Assembly: GCA_035295745.1 (NCBI GenBank)
Contig: DATGIL010000056.1
Coordinates: 1-64,000 of the forward strand
Direction: 5' to 3'
Source: JAIQFL01 sp035295745
GTDB lineage: Bacteria > Acidobacteriota > Terriglobia > Bryobacterales > Bryobacteraceae
Length of the DNA stretch: 64,000 bases
Shown: in pieces, positions 8,993 to 18,242 of the stretch
Numbering within the stretch: position 1 is the stretch's first letter
How the letters are laid out: each line of letters begins with the position of its first letter
Notes under the pieces: model-generated
Told to the model about the DNA's origin: nothing
Seen by the model: the letters and a program-made list of their open reading frames with translations, nothing else
Databases searched by the model: none
Made by a program: the position numbers and the translations under genes

Positions 8993-9455
8993 TCAGCCGC
9001 GGGCACGTTTCCGGGTAGGTTTGGGGGATCGATTCCGGCCGGCTTTCGGCTTTCTGGCGCTAGCGAGATCGTCCAGCAGCAAAATCGTCCGTTCCAAGGC
9101 AGCCTGCTGGAGCTTCAGCCCGTCGCGCGAGTTTCTGGATCTCAAAAATGCGGTGAGCGGAATGATCGCGTCCCAGCCCTGGTGGCGCGGCGGCTGCCTT
9201 CAGCGGTCCACCGGCTTCCAGCCCTTCGAACAACTCCGAAAGCGTCACGCCGAAGACATTCGAGATTTTCAGGAGGTTCCCGAAGCTAATATTTTTCTCG
9301 CCGCGCTCGATCTGGCCGACGTACGTCCGGTGAAAGCCAGTGACGTGGGCGAACTCCTCTTGCAACCATGTCTTGGCGGAAGGAAGCCCTTGAATTCGTT
9401 TGCCGAGCCGCACCAGTAGGTCATTCACCAACCAAGAGTCTGGAATTCGTTCCAA
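8993..9455 (-). pseudogene. XRE-family helix-turn-helix regulator, frameshifted
   Basis: The first 75 codons read as a Cro/C1-type domain: RLGKRIQGLPSAKTWLQEEF, GFHRTYVGQIERGEKNISFGN, LLKISNVFGVTLSELFEGLE. After about 9200 the frame drifts. A neighbouring minus-strand frame then gives GLKLQQAALERTILLLDDLA and a basic tail ending at 8993, which looks like the true coiled C-terminus. One indel between 9150 and 9200 accounts for it. As it stands, the protein keeps an intact DNA-binding domain with a wrong tail of about 50 residues, so some function is possible. It diverges from the TIGR03437 gene at 9654, with about 200 bp between. Confidence 0.65.
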
Positions 9456-9653
9456 AGTGCGCCACAGGCGCTAAATCGCACTGACTATAGATATCTAACG
9501 ACAACGTTTCCTTGTGGCTACGCCAAGGCGAAGATAAAGAGCTATTCAACGCAGTTTGATGAGAGTTCAAATTCCAATTCGAGTCGGACATCGAACCCGG
9601 ATCTTATCTCTAAGGCTGGCTTCCAGGCCTGACGACCCCGAGAAGGAGACATA

Positions 9654-11594
9654 GTGGGGATCAGATTGACGCTTATGCTGGCTCTCGCGACAACTTGGGT
9701 TCCGAAAGTCAACGCCCAATGCTACAAGTTCTCCAGCGGCTCGGCTGCCAGTGTGACGCTGAATCTGACCCATCTGCCACCCCCGACTCTGGCCTCGACT
9801 GGAATCTATCAATACACGTCAAGTTCGGGACTCGTCGGAACCGCAAGTGTGACTGTGGGGCAAACGACTTACACTCCCAGTTCCGCGATACCGATTTCAA
9901 TCATCGTGACGGTTAGCTCCGGGGTCGTCACGAACTTCTCCGTGATCGACGTAACCGTGGGCTTTGAGAGCACCGCCAACACGATAGTCGCGGCGTCCGT
10001 CTCCACTGGCCTAACGGGCAATCTTTTTCCGAACGGGGTCTTGCCCGCAAACCTGACGACATCCTCGTTGGAAAACCCCGTGATGGCAATCGATATCAGC
10101 TCGACGCAGACAACCTATACGCCCACTTCTATCGGATCGTGCTCGGCTGGCTCCTCGCCACCACCACCGCCCGCACTGCCCCCCACTAGCGCACCGGTGA
10201 TCGGCTCAATCGCGCCTGGTTCGCCGACCGCAAGCAATAGTAGCCAGACGTTGCAAGTGCTTGGTAGTGGCTTCGAAGCTGGCTTTGCCGTTAACCTGAT
10301 CTTGCCAAACAATGGCGGTTCTGCGGGCGTCAATAGCACTCAGATTCATTCTGTCACTTCAACCTCATTTCAGCTCGTCGTCACACTGGTTCTTCCGGGC
10401 ACCTACGGAATTCGCGTAACCAACCCGGACGGGGGACAATCGAACACCTTCAGCGTTGCCGTCATGCCTGGAAGTTCGCCGCCCGCCCAGCACTCGCAAC
10501 CGACCATCACTGGGGTCACTCCGACAACCATAGTCGCCAGTTCCTCCAGTCAGGGCATCACGGCGCTCGGCAACAACTTCCAGAACGGTCTGACCGTGAC
10601 GCTGTCTTTGCCGAATGGCAAGGGCCCCAGTCAGTTGAGCGCCAGTCAGGTCGTGGTGTTCAACTCTACAGCTGTCGGAATCTCAGCAGTCTTCAGCGAA
10701 GGTGGCACTGTAGGCCTCCAAGTGACGAATCCGGACGGAGGGCAATCGAGCGTCTTCAACTTAAATGTAACGCCGGGGACCAGGGCCCCCACGATTGATG
10801 TCGGGCGAGGAGCGCTGAATTCGGCCAGTTTCACGCCGGGCGTCGTAACGCCAGGTTCCCTGATGTCTATATTCGGGAAAAATTTCGCTTCCACGAGTGC
10901 GGTTGCGAACACGATTCCCCTTCCCCTCTCTCTCGGGGGCGTAACCGTCACACTAAACGGAATCCGTGCGGCCATTTCGGGCATATATCACGACCCTGTA
11001 AACGGTGACCAGATCAATGCTCAGGCACCTTGGGAACTCGCAAACGCCTTGCCCGCTATCGCGGAAGTTGTCGTGACACGCGATGGCACGACTTCCAATT
11101 CCCAAATCGTCGCCATAGCCAATGCCTCTCCGGGGGTCTTTGCTATCACGTTAAACCGAGGAGCAGTAGTGGGATCGGGTGTTGGCCAAGCTATCGCATA
11201 CAGCAACGCCGATGGTGCCCTTGCCGCACCTGTTGGATCGGTCAACGGTCTTGCTTCACATCCCGCGAAAGTCGGCGACCCGTCGACTTTGGTCATTCTC
11301 ACGACCGGCCTTGGAAGCGTCGATGCAGCGGTCGCGGATGGCGATGTGCCACAGGCGAGTATATCGAAGACCATTCGCACTCCAACAGTAACCATCGGCG
11401 ACGTCCCAGCCCAAGTGGTCTTCTCGGGCTTGGTGGGGCGCGATTCCAATGGAAAGCCTCTCGGCTACGTGGGTGTGTACCAGATCAACGTCATCGTCTC
11501 GCCAGGGACTCCAGTTGGAGACGCTGTCCAGCTCAAGGTTTCTTTGGATGGGGTGACGACGACAGCGGCTGTATCAGTCGCCATTGGATCGTGA
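9654..11594 (+). CDS. Secreted TIG/IPT-repeat protein with C-terminal TIGR03437 domain
   Basis: 646 aa from a GTG preceded by GAGAAGGAGAC. The signal peptide is IRLTLMLALATTWVPKVNAQ. A Ser/Thr-rich N-terminal domain of about 165 residues and a Pro-rich linker lead to two Ig-like TIG repeats (about residues 180-270 and 275-375), each ending in V.NPDGGQS.. (IRVTNPDGGQSNTF, LQVTNPDGGQSSVF). Residues about 385-640 are the TIGR03437 domain typical of Solibacter: GALNSASFTPGVVTPGSLMS, then INAQAPWEL, then YQINVIV and a final VSLDGV. The domain's function is unknown; it is carried by many extracellular proteins in these bacteria. Likely surface-exposed or secreted. The PEGA gene follows in the same direction. 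Confidence 0.85.
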   Translation: MGIRLTLMLALATTWVPKVNAQCYKFSSGSAASVTLNLTHLPPPTLASTGIYQYTSSSGLVGTASVTVGQTTYTPSSAIPISIIVTVSSGVVTNFSVIDVTVGFESTANTIVAASVSTGLTGNLFPNGVLPANLTTSSLENPVMAIDISSTQTTYTPTSIGSCSAGSSPPPPPALPPTSAPVIGSIAPGSPTASNSSQTLQVLGSGFEAGFAVNLILPNNGGSAGVNSTQIHSVTSTSFQLVVTLVLPGTYGIRVTNPDGGQSNTFSVAVMPGSSPPAQHSQPTITGVTPTTIVASSSSQGITALGNNFQNGLTVTLSLPNGKGPSQLSASQVVVFNSTAVGISAVFSEGGTVGLQVTNPDGGQSSVFNLNVTPGTRAPTIDVGRGALNSASFTPGVVTPGSLMSIFGKNFASTSAVANTIPLPLSLGGVTVTLNGIRAAISGIYHDPVNGDQINAQAPWELANALPAIAEVVVTRDGTTSNSQIVAIANASPGVFAITLNRGAVVGSGVGQAIAYSNADGALAAPVGSVNGLASHPAKVGDPSTLVILTTGLGSVDAAVADGDVPQASISKTIRTPTVTIGDVPAQVVFSGLVGRDSNGKPLGYVGVYQINVIVSPGTPVGDAVQLKVSLDGVTTTAAVSVAIGS

Positions 11595-11650
11595 TCCCTC
11601 GGCCCCATAGAACCAAATGACGTTTGCGCCGAATTCGATGCGTTGAGGTG

Positions 11651-12454
11651 ATGAACTTGCTGTCAAGATGTTCGAAGAACAAGATGCTGGCTCTGCATGG
11701 CCGGTGGATGTTGCTGCTCGTTACCCTTGTCTCCTGCTGTCGTGCGGTAGATCCGGTCCTTCCATCGCCCAGGGTGTATGTCAACAACATTGGCGGGTTC
11801 GGATCGTATCTGGCGGCCGCCTTTCGTGTGAAGGGAGTTCCAATCACAGTCGTCATGGACCGCAGGCAGGCCGACTTCGAAATTGTTGGAGCGTCTGAAA
11901 GCAAGAATCCAAACTGGGCAGAAGTGATCTTCTTGAAACATGCGCGCTCCAACGAGGCGGCGACCATCAGTCTGATCAACCTCAGAACGACCGAAGTGAT
12001 CTATGCATACGCCTACAACATGGGCCAAGCCTACAACGGCAAGCAGAGCGCTGCGGAATCCTGCGCGAAGCATCTTCGTTCCGCCATCTTGAAGCGCGAG
12101 GTAGATTTCAGCCGGGCAGGCGGAGCATTGACGGCCACCGATAACGACCGCCCCGCCGGGGAGACGACCACTGTGCCACCCTCTGAACCGAGTGCCGCGG
12201 GACCCCTGAAACCAGAGGAACTGCTCATGTCGATAAAGGTGGACTCGTCACCCCAGGATGCGTTCGTTCAAGTGGACGGCTATCCCGCTGGGCGCACCCC
12301 CATGGACGTCAAGCTGTCGAAAGGCGACTACACACTTAACGTGAGCAAGCCTGGATTTCAAACGTGGTCCCAGAAGATCACCGTTGAACCCGGCAGGACG
12401 CAAAGTCTCGGGATCACGCTTGCAGCCACACAGCAGGCCGCTGCGCAGAAGTAG
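11651..12454 (+). CDS. Lipoprotein-like or secreted protein with C-terminal PEGA domain
   Basis: 267 aa from the ATG at 11651 next to GAGGT. The N-terminus has a hydrophobic stretch ending in LVTLVSCC, which fits a lipoprotein signal or a Sec signal. Residues about 35-150 are a domain beginning with LPSPRVYVNNIGGFGSYLAA that I do not know by name, with a KHARSNEAATISLINLRT core. A Pro/Ser linker follows. Residues about 195-255 are a PEGA domain (VDSSPQDAFVQVDGYPAGRT, LSKGDYTLNVSKPGFQTW, then VEPGRTQSLGITL), a small beta fold common in surface proteins. It is probably envelope-located. It sits 56 bp downstream of the TIGR03437 gene. Confidence 0.75.
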   Translation: MNLLSRCSKNKMLALHGRWMLLLVTLVSCCRAVDPVLPSPRVYVNNIGGFGSYLAAAFRVKGVPITVVMDRRQADFEIVGASESKNPNWAEVIFLKHARSNEAATISLINLRTTEVIYAYAYNMGQAYNGKQSAAESCAKHLRSAILKREVDFSRAGGALTATDNDRPAGETTTVPPSEPSAAGPLKPEELLMSIKVDSSPQDAFVQVDGYPAGRTPMDVKLSKGDYTLNVSKPGFQTWSQKITVEPGRTQSLGITLAATQQAAAQK

Positions 12455-12701
12455 TTGGAGCCTCAAGTGTTCTGCCAAACGATGCGGTGCCCAAAACGTG
12501 GGTATGGCCCGATGCTGTAGTGACTCCGGGTCTCCACTGCCTTGGCCGGCACCTAAGACTGAAGCTTATCAGTGTCTTAACTTTTGTCTCACCTGAGGGG
12601 GCAAGCGCACTGCGTCCTTGCCCGCTTCTTCAAATGCGTCATGGAGTCTTTGGCGCCACTATTCGCGATTCATCCCGCACCAGTTTATTCCAATCGTCAC
12701 C

Positions 12702-12888
12702 GAGGAACTACTGCGGGCAATCCGCGAAGTGCACGCTGGCCGTCGGTATATCCCGGCGATTGTAGCGAAGACACTGGCCGAGAGCCTTCCGCGCCCGGAG
12801 TTGACCCGACGCGAAATCGAAGTCTTGCGGTTAATTCGTTTCAGGACCGCGGAACAAAGAGATCGCAGTTCAGTTGAGTATCGGGTGA
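12702..12888 (+). pseudogene. Fragment of a NarL/FixJ-type response regulator
   Basis: The frame reads ELLRAIREVHAGRRYIPAIV, then LTRREIEVLRLI, which is the receiver-to-HTH linker and first helix of a LuxR-type output domain. After that the frame breaks; an adjacent frame gives RNKEIAVQLSIG and then a stop at 12886-12888, exactly where the recognition helix should continue. The receiver domain is absent upstream and the last helices are absent downstream. It is a decayed remnant, not a functional gene. The rest of 12455-13058 shows nothing further. Confidence 0.65.
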
Positions 12889-13058
12889 CGGATCAGCCCG
12901 ATTACCGTATTGCCCTCGACCTGATCTCGCTAACCCAGATGGGACAGCACTGATGCCGAATTCGGTGCCGTCAACCGTGTCGAGTCGCGTCTCAGTTTCG
13001 TCTTAACGCCGAAAAGATGAGTCTTTGCGCCACGTTCGCTTGTGATATCTTTGACCCC

Positions 13059-15275
13059 ATGCAACGCCGGCTCTCCATCATCCTGCTGGCCGTCTGCCTG
13101 GCAGGCGCCCTTTCCGCGGAGACCATCAAAACTCCCGGCCTCGACAAACAGGTCGAAATCCTGCGCGACCGCTGGGGCGTTCCCCACATCTACGCGTCCA
13201 CCATGCATGACCTCTTCTTCGCGCAAGGGTATATCACCGCCAAGGATCGCCTGTTCCAACTCGACCTCTGGCGCCGCGTCGGCACCGGCAAGCTCGCCGA
13301 GGTCCTTGGGCCTTCCGTGATCGAACGCGACCGCCTGGCGCGCTCCGTGAACTTCCGTGGCGACTGGAATGCCGAGTGGGCCGCGTACGGTCCCGACGCA
13401 AAGGTTATCGTCACTGCCTTCGTCGAGGGCATCAACGCCTACATCAAAAGCCTGGGAGGCAAGCTCCCGCCCGAGTTTCAAGCTGCCGGTTACGCACCCG
13501 GAATGTGGGCTCCCGAGGATTGCCTCAGCCGCGTAGCCGGCCTCACCATGACCGGCAACGTCACTCGCGAAGTTACGCACGCGCAGGAGATCCAACGTCT
13601 CGGCCTCGATCGGGCGATGGAGGCGACGCGCCTCGAGCCCGCCGTGAAGCTGGAAGTTCCCACCGGACTCGATCTTTCCTCGATTACGAACGACATCCTC
13701 GGTGCGTATCGTCAGGCGGTCGGGGCCGTTCGCCTCACCACCGAGCAAGGCAGCAACAACTGGGTCGTCGACGGCACCATGACGGCGACGGGCCGCCCGA
13801 TGCTGGCCAACGATCCGCACCGCCCGGTGCAACTGCCGTCGCTGCGCAAGACGGTCCACCTCGTCGGTCCGGGCTGGAACGCGATCGGATCGGGCGAACC
13901 GGGGCTGCCGGGCATTGCGCTGGGCCACAACGAGAATGTCGCATTCGGATTCACGATAGTTGGCATCGATCAGCAGGATCTGTACGTAGAGTCCGTCAAT
14001 CCTGAGAATCCCGACGAGTACCGCTATCGCGGTGCGTGGAAGAAGTTCGACATCGAGCGGCAGAAGCTCAGGGTCAAGGGGCAGGGCGAACAGACCATCA
14101 TGCTGCGCTACACGGTCCACGGCCCGGTGCTGCACGAAGACGTCGCCCACCATCACGCTTTCGCCCTGCGTTGGGTCGGCAGCGAGCCCGGGACTGCGGG
14201 ATACATGGCTGGCATCGCGTTGGCGCGAGCCCAGGATTGGAAGACCTTCCGCGAGGCTATGTCGCGCTATCGCGTGCCGAGCGAGAACCTGGTGTATGCC
14301 GATACCAAAGGCAATATCGGATGGCAGGTGGGCGGGCTCACGCCGATTCGCGAAGGCTGGAATGGCCTGCTGCCCGTGCCCGGAGAAGACGGCCGATACG
14401 AATGGAAGGGATATCGGAGGTCCGATGAATTGCCGTTCGAATTCAATCCGGCGCGGCACTACATCGCCACGGCCAACAACAACATACTTCCGAAGGATTA
14501 TTCGATTCCGTTGGGCTACGACGGATGGGCGCTGCCATTCCGCGTGTCGCGAATTCGCCAGATGCTCGACGCCGGCAGAAAGTTCGATATCGAAGATTTC
14601 GTACGCATGCAGCAGGATGTGACCTCGCTTCCCGCCCAGCGGTTTCAGGCGGTCCTCAAGCAATGGCATCCCGATCCCGGCAGCCGTGCCGCAAAAGTAG
14701 TGGGCGAATTACTGGCTTGGGACGCGGCAATCACGGTGGAATCGCGGCCCGCGTTGATTTACGAAGTCTGGCTTTCGAAGCTGCCCGCAGCGATGTCGGG
14801 ATCGGCATCGCGCGGCGACCTGGAGTCGATGCTGCACACTCTCGAGTCGGCGCCGAATCTACAGGCGCTGCAGAAATCGCTGGACGCCACGTTGGAGCAA
14901 CTCGACCGCCAGTTCGGCACGGATCCCTCGGCCTGGCAATGGGGCAAGCTGCATACCTTGACGCTCGCTCACCCCCTTGGAAAGCGCGAGTATCAGCTCG
15001 GGCCGGTGGCGCGCCCTGGCGATTCCAATACTGTCAATGCCACTAGTGGTGGAAACTTCCGGCAGACGAGTGGTGCGTCGTGGAGAGAGATTCTGGATGT
15101 CGGGGATTGGGATCGGTCGGTGATGACCAATGTGCCTGGGGAGTCGGGAGATCCCGCCAGCAAGCATTACGGCGATCTGCTCGACGATTGGGCCAAAGGC
15201 CGCTACCACCCGCTGCCGTTTTCGCGCAAGGCAGTGGAAGCGGCCATGGAAGAACGCATCGTGCTACAGCCGTAA
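13059..15275 (+). CDS. Penicillin acylase-family N-terminal nucleophile hydrolase
   Basis: 738 aa from the ATG at 13059 (MQRRLSIILLAVCL), where a Sec signal starts; upstream in-frame starts would bury it. The A-chain part has VEILRDRWGVPHIYA and AQGYITAKDRLFQLDLWRR. The self-cleavage and catalytic Ser is about residue 232 in QGSNNWVV, followed by NDPHRPVQLPSL and the GLPGIALGHNENVAFG segment, as in the B-chain. The length is right for a precursor that is cut into two chains in the periplasm. The family hydrolyses amide bonds of penicillins, acyl-homoserine lactones or other acylated amines; the natural substrate cannot be told. It is a single gene with no operon partner. Confidence 0.88.
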   Translation: MQRRLSIILLAVCLAGALSAETIKTPGLDKQVEILRDRWGVPHIYASTMHDLFFAQGYITAKDRLFQLDLWRRVGTGKLAEVLGPSVIERDRLARSVNFRGDWNAEWAAYGPDAKVIVTAFVEGINAYIKSLGGKLPPEFQAAGYAPGMWAPEDCLSRVAGLTMTGNVTREVTHAQEIQRLGLDRAMEATRLEPAVKLEVPTGLDLSSITNDILGAYRQAVGAVRLTTEQGSNNWVVDGTMTATGRPMLANDPHRPVQLPSLRKTVHLVGPGWNAIGSGEPGLPGIALGHNENVAFGFTIVGIDQQDLYVESVNPENPDEYRYRGAWKKFDIERQKLRVKGQGEQTIMLRYTVHGPVLHEDVAHHHAFALRWVGSEPGTAGYMAGIALARAQDWKTFREAMSRYRVPSENLVYADTKGNIGWQVGGLTPIREGWNGLLPVPGEDGRYEWKGYRRSDELPFEFNPARHYIATANNNILPKDYSIPLGYDGWALPFRVSRIRQMLDAGRKFDIEDFVRMQQDVTSLPAQRFQAVLKQWHPDPGSRAAKVVGELLAWDAAITVESRPALIYEVWLSKLPAAMSGSASRGDLESMLHTLESAPNLQALQKSLDATLEQLDRQFGTDPSAWQWGKLHTLTLAHPLGKREYQLGPVARPGDSNTVNATSGGNFRQTSGASWREILDVGDWDRSVMTNVPGESGDPASKHYGDLLDDWAKGRYHPLPFSRKAVEAAMEERIVLQP

Positions 15276-15293
15276 CTTCTTTCCCGCAGCCGC

Positions 15294-15674
15294 TTATTGT
15301 GCCGGCGCGGCGGGCGGAGGCGCGGTTTTCGGCATGGGGTCGCCGCGATGGCAGGTGTAGCAGGTCACGTGCTCTTTGCCGTCCGGGAACTTGGCATTGA
15401 TCTCCTGGGCCATGACAATCATCTTGCGGGCGATCTCCTTCTTGGGATTGTCATCGCTATCGAACTGCCCCTGCACATGGCAGAAATCGCAGCGCACACC
15501 GCCAAGAGCAACGGTATAGGTGCGCATCAACTGCCCTAATTCCGGGCCTTGCACTTTCAAGACCTTCAAATTCTTCGGTGGACCCCCGCGGCCCCCGCCG
15601 CCTTTCTTTGGGGCGTCCTGCGGGGTTTGGGCAAACAACGGGATCAAAACCAGCAACGGCAAGAGTAAACGCAT
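15294..15674 (-). CDS. Small diheme c-type cytochrome
   Basis: 126 aa. After a signal peptide (MRLLLPLLVLIPLFAQ) comes a Gly/Pro/Lys-rich segment, then a domain with two heme-binding sites: VRCDFCHV and VTCYTCHRG, each a CxxCH. The layout (NLKVLKVQGPELGQLMRTYT before the first site) is that of acidobacterial small cytochromes annotated as photosynthetic-reaction-centre cytochrome-like; no photosynthesis is implied. It diverges from the Tat-exported dehydrogenase subunit at 15783, only 108 bp away, so it could accept electrons from that oxidoreductase. That link is inference from context. Confidence 0.85.
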   Translation of the reverse strand: MRLLLPLLVLIPLFAQTPQDAPKKGGGGRGGPPKNLKVLKVQGPELGQLMRTYTVALGGVRCDFCHVQGQFDSDDNPKKEIARKMIVMAQEINAKFPDGKEHVTCYTCHRGDPMPKTAPPPAAPAQ

Positions 15675-15782
15675 CTCAAGATCATACATCGCGGGCACTC
15701 GTGCGTGCACCTCGAATCCGGTTGCGCCCGAATCCAGTGGCACCCGAAGCCAGTTGCAACCTGCCTGCCTTCGCGCCATGAT

Positions 15783-16352
15783 ATGCGAGTGCCATTCACG
15801 CGACGCCAACTGCTGGCGGGATCTTTGGGCCTTACCGCGTGGTCCGAAATCGCCGCCGCTCAACAACACGCTCACACCGCAGTCCAAGCTGCGATACCTC
15901 CCAAGCTGCAGTCCTTCGATGCCGAATCGGCCGCGGAGATCGACGCGATCGTTGCGCAGATTTTGCCGTCCGGTGACGGACCGGGCGCACGTGAGGCAGG
16001 CGTCATATACTTCATCGATCGCGCGCTGGCGACGTTTGATGCCGATAAGAAAGAGGCCTACCAGAAGGGGATGGCAGAGTTCCAGGAGATGCGGCGCAAA
16101 CTGTTCCCCGCTTCTTCCAGCGTTGTGGCACTGTCTAACGATCAACAGATTGAACTGATCCGCGCCCTCGAGAAATCGGAATTCTTCGAAGTGCTGCGCA
16201 CGCACACGATGCTCGGCTTCCTCGGCAACCCGAGCTATGGTGGCAACCGCAATCAGGTGGGGTGGCGGCACATCGGATTTGAAAACCGCATGGCCTTCGA
16301 AGCTCCGTTCGGTTATTACGATGCCGAAGCGCGCAAAGGAACGCTGGAATGA
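15783..16352 (+). CDS. Gluconate 2-dehydrogenase subunit 3-like protein (Tat-exported)
   Basis: 189 aa from the ATG at 15783, chosen because a twin-arginine signal starts there (FTRRQLLAGSLGLTAWSEIA). The mature part has the subunit-3 pattern: FDAESAAEIDAIVAQILPS, GDGPGAREAGVIYFIDRAL and HTMLGFLGNPSYGGNRNQVGW. This small subunit accompanies FAD-binding GMC dehydrogenases and is needed for their export or assembly. The ATG of the GMC gene overlaps its stop (ATGA), so the two are translationally coupled. Substrate unknown; sugar, sugar acid or alcohol oxidation is expected. Confidence 0.85.
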   Translation: MRVPFTRRQLLAGSLGLTAWSEIAAAQQHAHTAVQAAIPPKLQSFDAESAAEIDAIVAQILPSGDGPGAREAGVIYFIDRALATFDADKKEAYQKGMAEFQEMRRKLFPASSSVVALSNDQQIELIRALEKSEFFEVLRTHTMLGFLGNPSYGGNRNQVGWRHIGFENRMAFEAPFGYYDAEARKGTLE

Positions 16353-17986
16353 GCGGCCCTTCCTTCAAGCCGAATTTCACGGTCGATTTCCTGGTGATCG
16401 GAGCTGGCGCGGCAGGCGGCGTGATGGCCAAGGAACTGTCCAGCGCCGGATTCAGCGTAGTGGTGCTGGAGCAGGGGCCCTATCTGCGTGAGAAAGACTT
16501 CACGCACGACGAGATCAAGTACAGCTTCCAGTTGGCCATGACCAACAATCAGAAGCTCCAGCCGGTGACTTTCCGCAAGAACGAATCCGAAGTCGCCAAG
16601 CCCTTCCAGGCGATCATGTACGGACGCCAGGTGGGCGGCGGCAGCGTGCATTTCACGGGGAACTACTGGCGTTTTCACGAAAGCGACTTCCACGAGCGCA
16701 GCGTGTACGGCGAGATTCCAGGCACCAGTTTCGACGATTGGCCGATCTCGTATGCCGACCTGGAGCCTCACTACGCCAAGGCCGAAGTGGAATTGGGAAT
16801 CTCCGGGCAGGCCGGGGCCAATCCTTTCGAAGCGCCGCGTTCGGGTCCGTATCCGCTGCCTCCGATGCCCGTCAAGTCGTCGGGTGTGTTGTTCGAACGC
16901 GCCGCGCGAAAGCTTGGCCTGCACCCATTCCCGGCGCCCGTGGCGATTCTCTCGCAGCCGTATCGTGGACGTGGCGCCTGCGTGCAATGCGGCTTCTGCG
17001 AGATGTTCGGATGTGAAGTGCGCGCCAAGTCAAGCACCCTGGCCACGGTGATTCCCGTAGCGGAAAAGACGGGACGCTGCGAGATCCGCCCCAACTCGTA
17101 CGTGCGCAAAATCGAGATCGATAGCCAGGGCCGCGCCAGCGGCGCTGTGTACTTCGACGCGCGGAGGCGCGAGGTGAGGCAGCGCGCCCGGAATGTGGTG
17201 GTCTGCGCCAATGGCGTGGAAACGCCGCGGCTGCTGCTCATGTCGAAGTCCGCGCGCTTTCCCGAGGGCCTCGCGAATTCCAGCGGTCTGGTCGGCAAGA
17301 ATCTGATGTGGGACAACGGCGCGCTGTCGATGGGATTGTTCGAGCATCCCCTGAACGAATACAAAGGCATCCAGGTCACTCGCCTGATTCACGACTACTA
17401 TCGCGCCGACCCCAAACGCGGATTCTACGGCGGAGCCGGCATCGACGCGCGTTTCGATTACTATCCTGCGGCGTTCGCTCTCTCCGGACTGCCACCCGAC
17501 GCTCCCAAGTGGGGTGCGGAGTATAAGAAGCTGCTGGCGACTTACTTCACCCGGACCATGTCGCTGCTGGCACACTCGACTTCACTGCCGATGGAGCGCA
17601 ACTCTGTCAGCCTCGATCCCGATGTGAAGGACGCGTGGGGACTGCCGGCCTCCCGAGTGACCTTCGAAGCGCATCCCGATGATGTGGCGACGATGAAGTG
17701 GCTCATTGACCGCGAACTCGAGATTCTGGACGCCGCCGGGGCGAAGAAGACATGGACCGCGCCGATGGAAGTGGAAGCGTTCCCGTCGGTGCATCTGATG
17801 GGGACGTGCCGTATGGGCAACGATCCTCGCCGCTCGGTAGTCGACCGCAACAGCCGTACGCACGACGTGGCGAATCTGTATTTGGTGGACGGCAGTAATT
17901 TCGTGACTTCGGCAAGGCAACAGCCCACAGCGACTATCCAAGCCCTGGCCTACCGCGCCGCCTCCCAAATCATCGCAGCGCGTTAG
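16349..17986 (+). CDS. GMC-family FAD-dependent oxidoreductase (dehydrogenase large subunit)
   Basis: 545 aa. The N-terminal FAD-binding Rossmann motif is FLVIGAGAAGGVMAKELSSA with the acidic end VVVLEQGP. Other marks are GRQVGGGSVHFTGNYWR, a Cys-containing stretch ACVQCGFCEMFGCEVRAKSS, VVVCANGVETPRLLLMS, MGTCRMGND and the C-terminal STREQPTAT-like SARQQPTATIQAL. It has no signal of its own, so it is probably co-exported by the Tat signal of its partner at 15783. It oxidises an alcohol or sugar hydroxyl and passes electrons on, perhaps to the divergent diheme cytochrome at 15294. The length is typical. Confidence 0.88.
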   Translation: MSGPSFKPNFTVDFLVIGAGAAGGVMAKELSSAGFSVVVLEQGPYLREKDFTHDEIKYSFQLAMTNNQKLQPVTFRKNESEVAKPFQAIMYGRQVGGGSVHFTGNYWRFHESDFHERSVYGEIPGTSFDDWPISYADLEPHYAKAEVELGISGQAGANPFEAPRSGPYPLPPMPVKSSGVLFERAARKLGLHPFPAPVAILSQPYRGRGACVQCGFCEMFGCEVRAKSSTLATVIPVAEKTGRCEIRPNSYVRKIEIDSQGRASGAVYFDARRREVRQRARNVVVCANGVETPRLLLMSKSARFPEGLANSSGLVGKNLMWDNGALSMGLFEHPLNEYKGIQVTRLIHDYYRADPKRGFYGGAGIDARFDYYPAAFALSGLPPDAPKWGAEYKKLLATYFTRTMSLLAHSTSLPMERNSVSLDPDVKDAWGLPASRVTFEAHPDDVATMKWLIDRELEILDAAGAKKTWTAPMEVEAFPSVHLMGTCRMGNDPRRSVVDRNSRTHDVANLYLVDGSNFVTSARQQPTATIQALAYRAASQIIAAR

Positions 17987-18186
17987 ACGTGGCGCGAACA
18001 CTCCTGTTCGCCGCGTCGAGACTCATCTCGACGACTTTGCGGAGTGACTGCTAATCTCGGGCGCCACGAGATAATTTCGAATTGAAGCACTGATGAAGAG
18101 TCTTGCGTACGGCACATCTCGTGAACGTCCACAACGTCTCGACAGGAGTCTCGAGACGGCAAACACGAGTGTTTGGGCCACGTCTC
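17987..18186. repeat. Pair of REP-like units in inverted orientation
   Basis: The unit at 17987-18040 contains two small hairpins in a row: GAACACTCCTGTTC and CGTCGAGACTCATCTCGACG. The complement of 18127-18186 repeats the same order (GTGGCCCAAACACTCGTGTTTG, then a second arm around TCTCGAGACTCCTGTCGAGA) with about 80 percent identity by eye. So two copies face each other over about 85 bp and could fold into one large hairpin. It sits between convergent genes and could stop transcription from both sides, but its structure looks like a dispersed repetitive element. Confidence 0.65.
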
Positions 18187-18242
18187 CGCACCAGGATTTC
18201 CGTGCATAGGATCGGTGACCTACCCGGATCGCCGCGTCGGCG

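Noticed and set aside
12584..12877. Open frame of 97 codons as a separate small gene
   Set aside because: It is another frame of the decayed LuxR-type regulator fragment.
12930..14669. Very long open frame on the minus strand opposite the penicillin acylase gene
   Set aside because: It mirrors the plus-strand acylase, whose motifs are convincing; high GC leaves antisense frames open. The antisense translation has no family signature.
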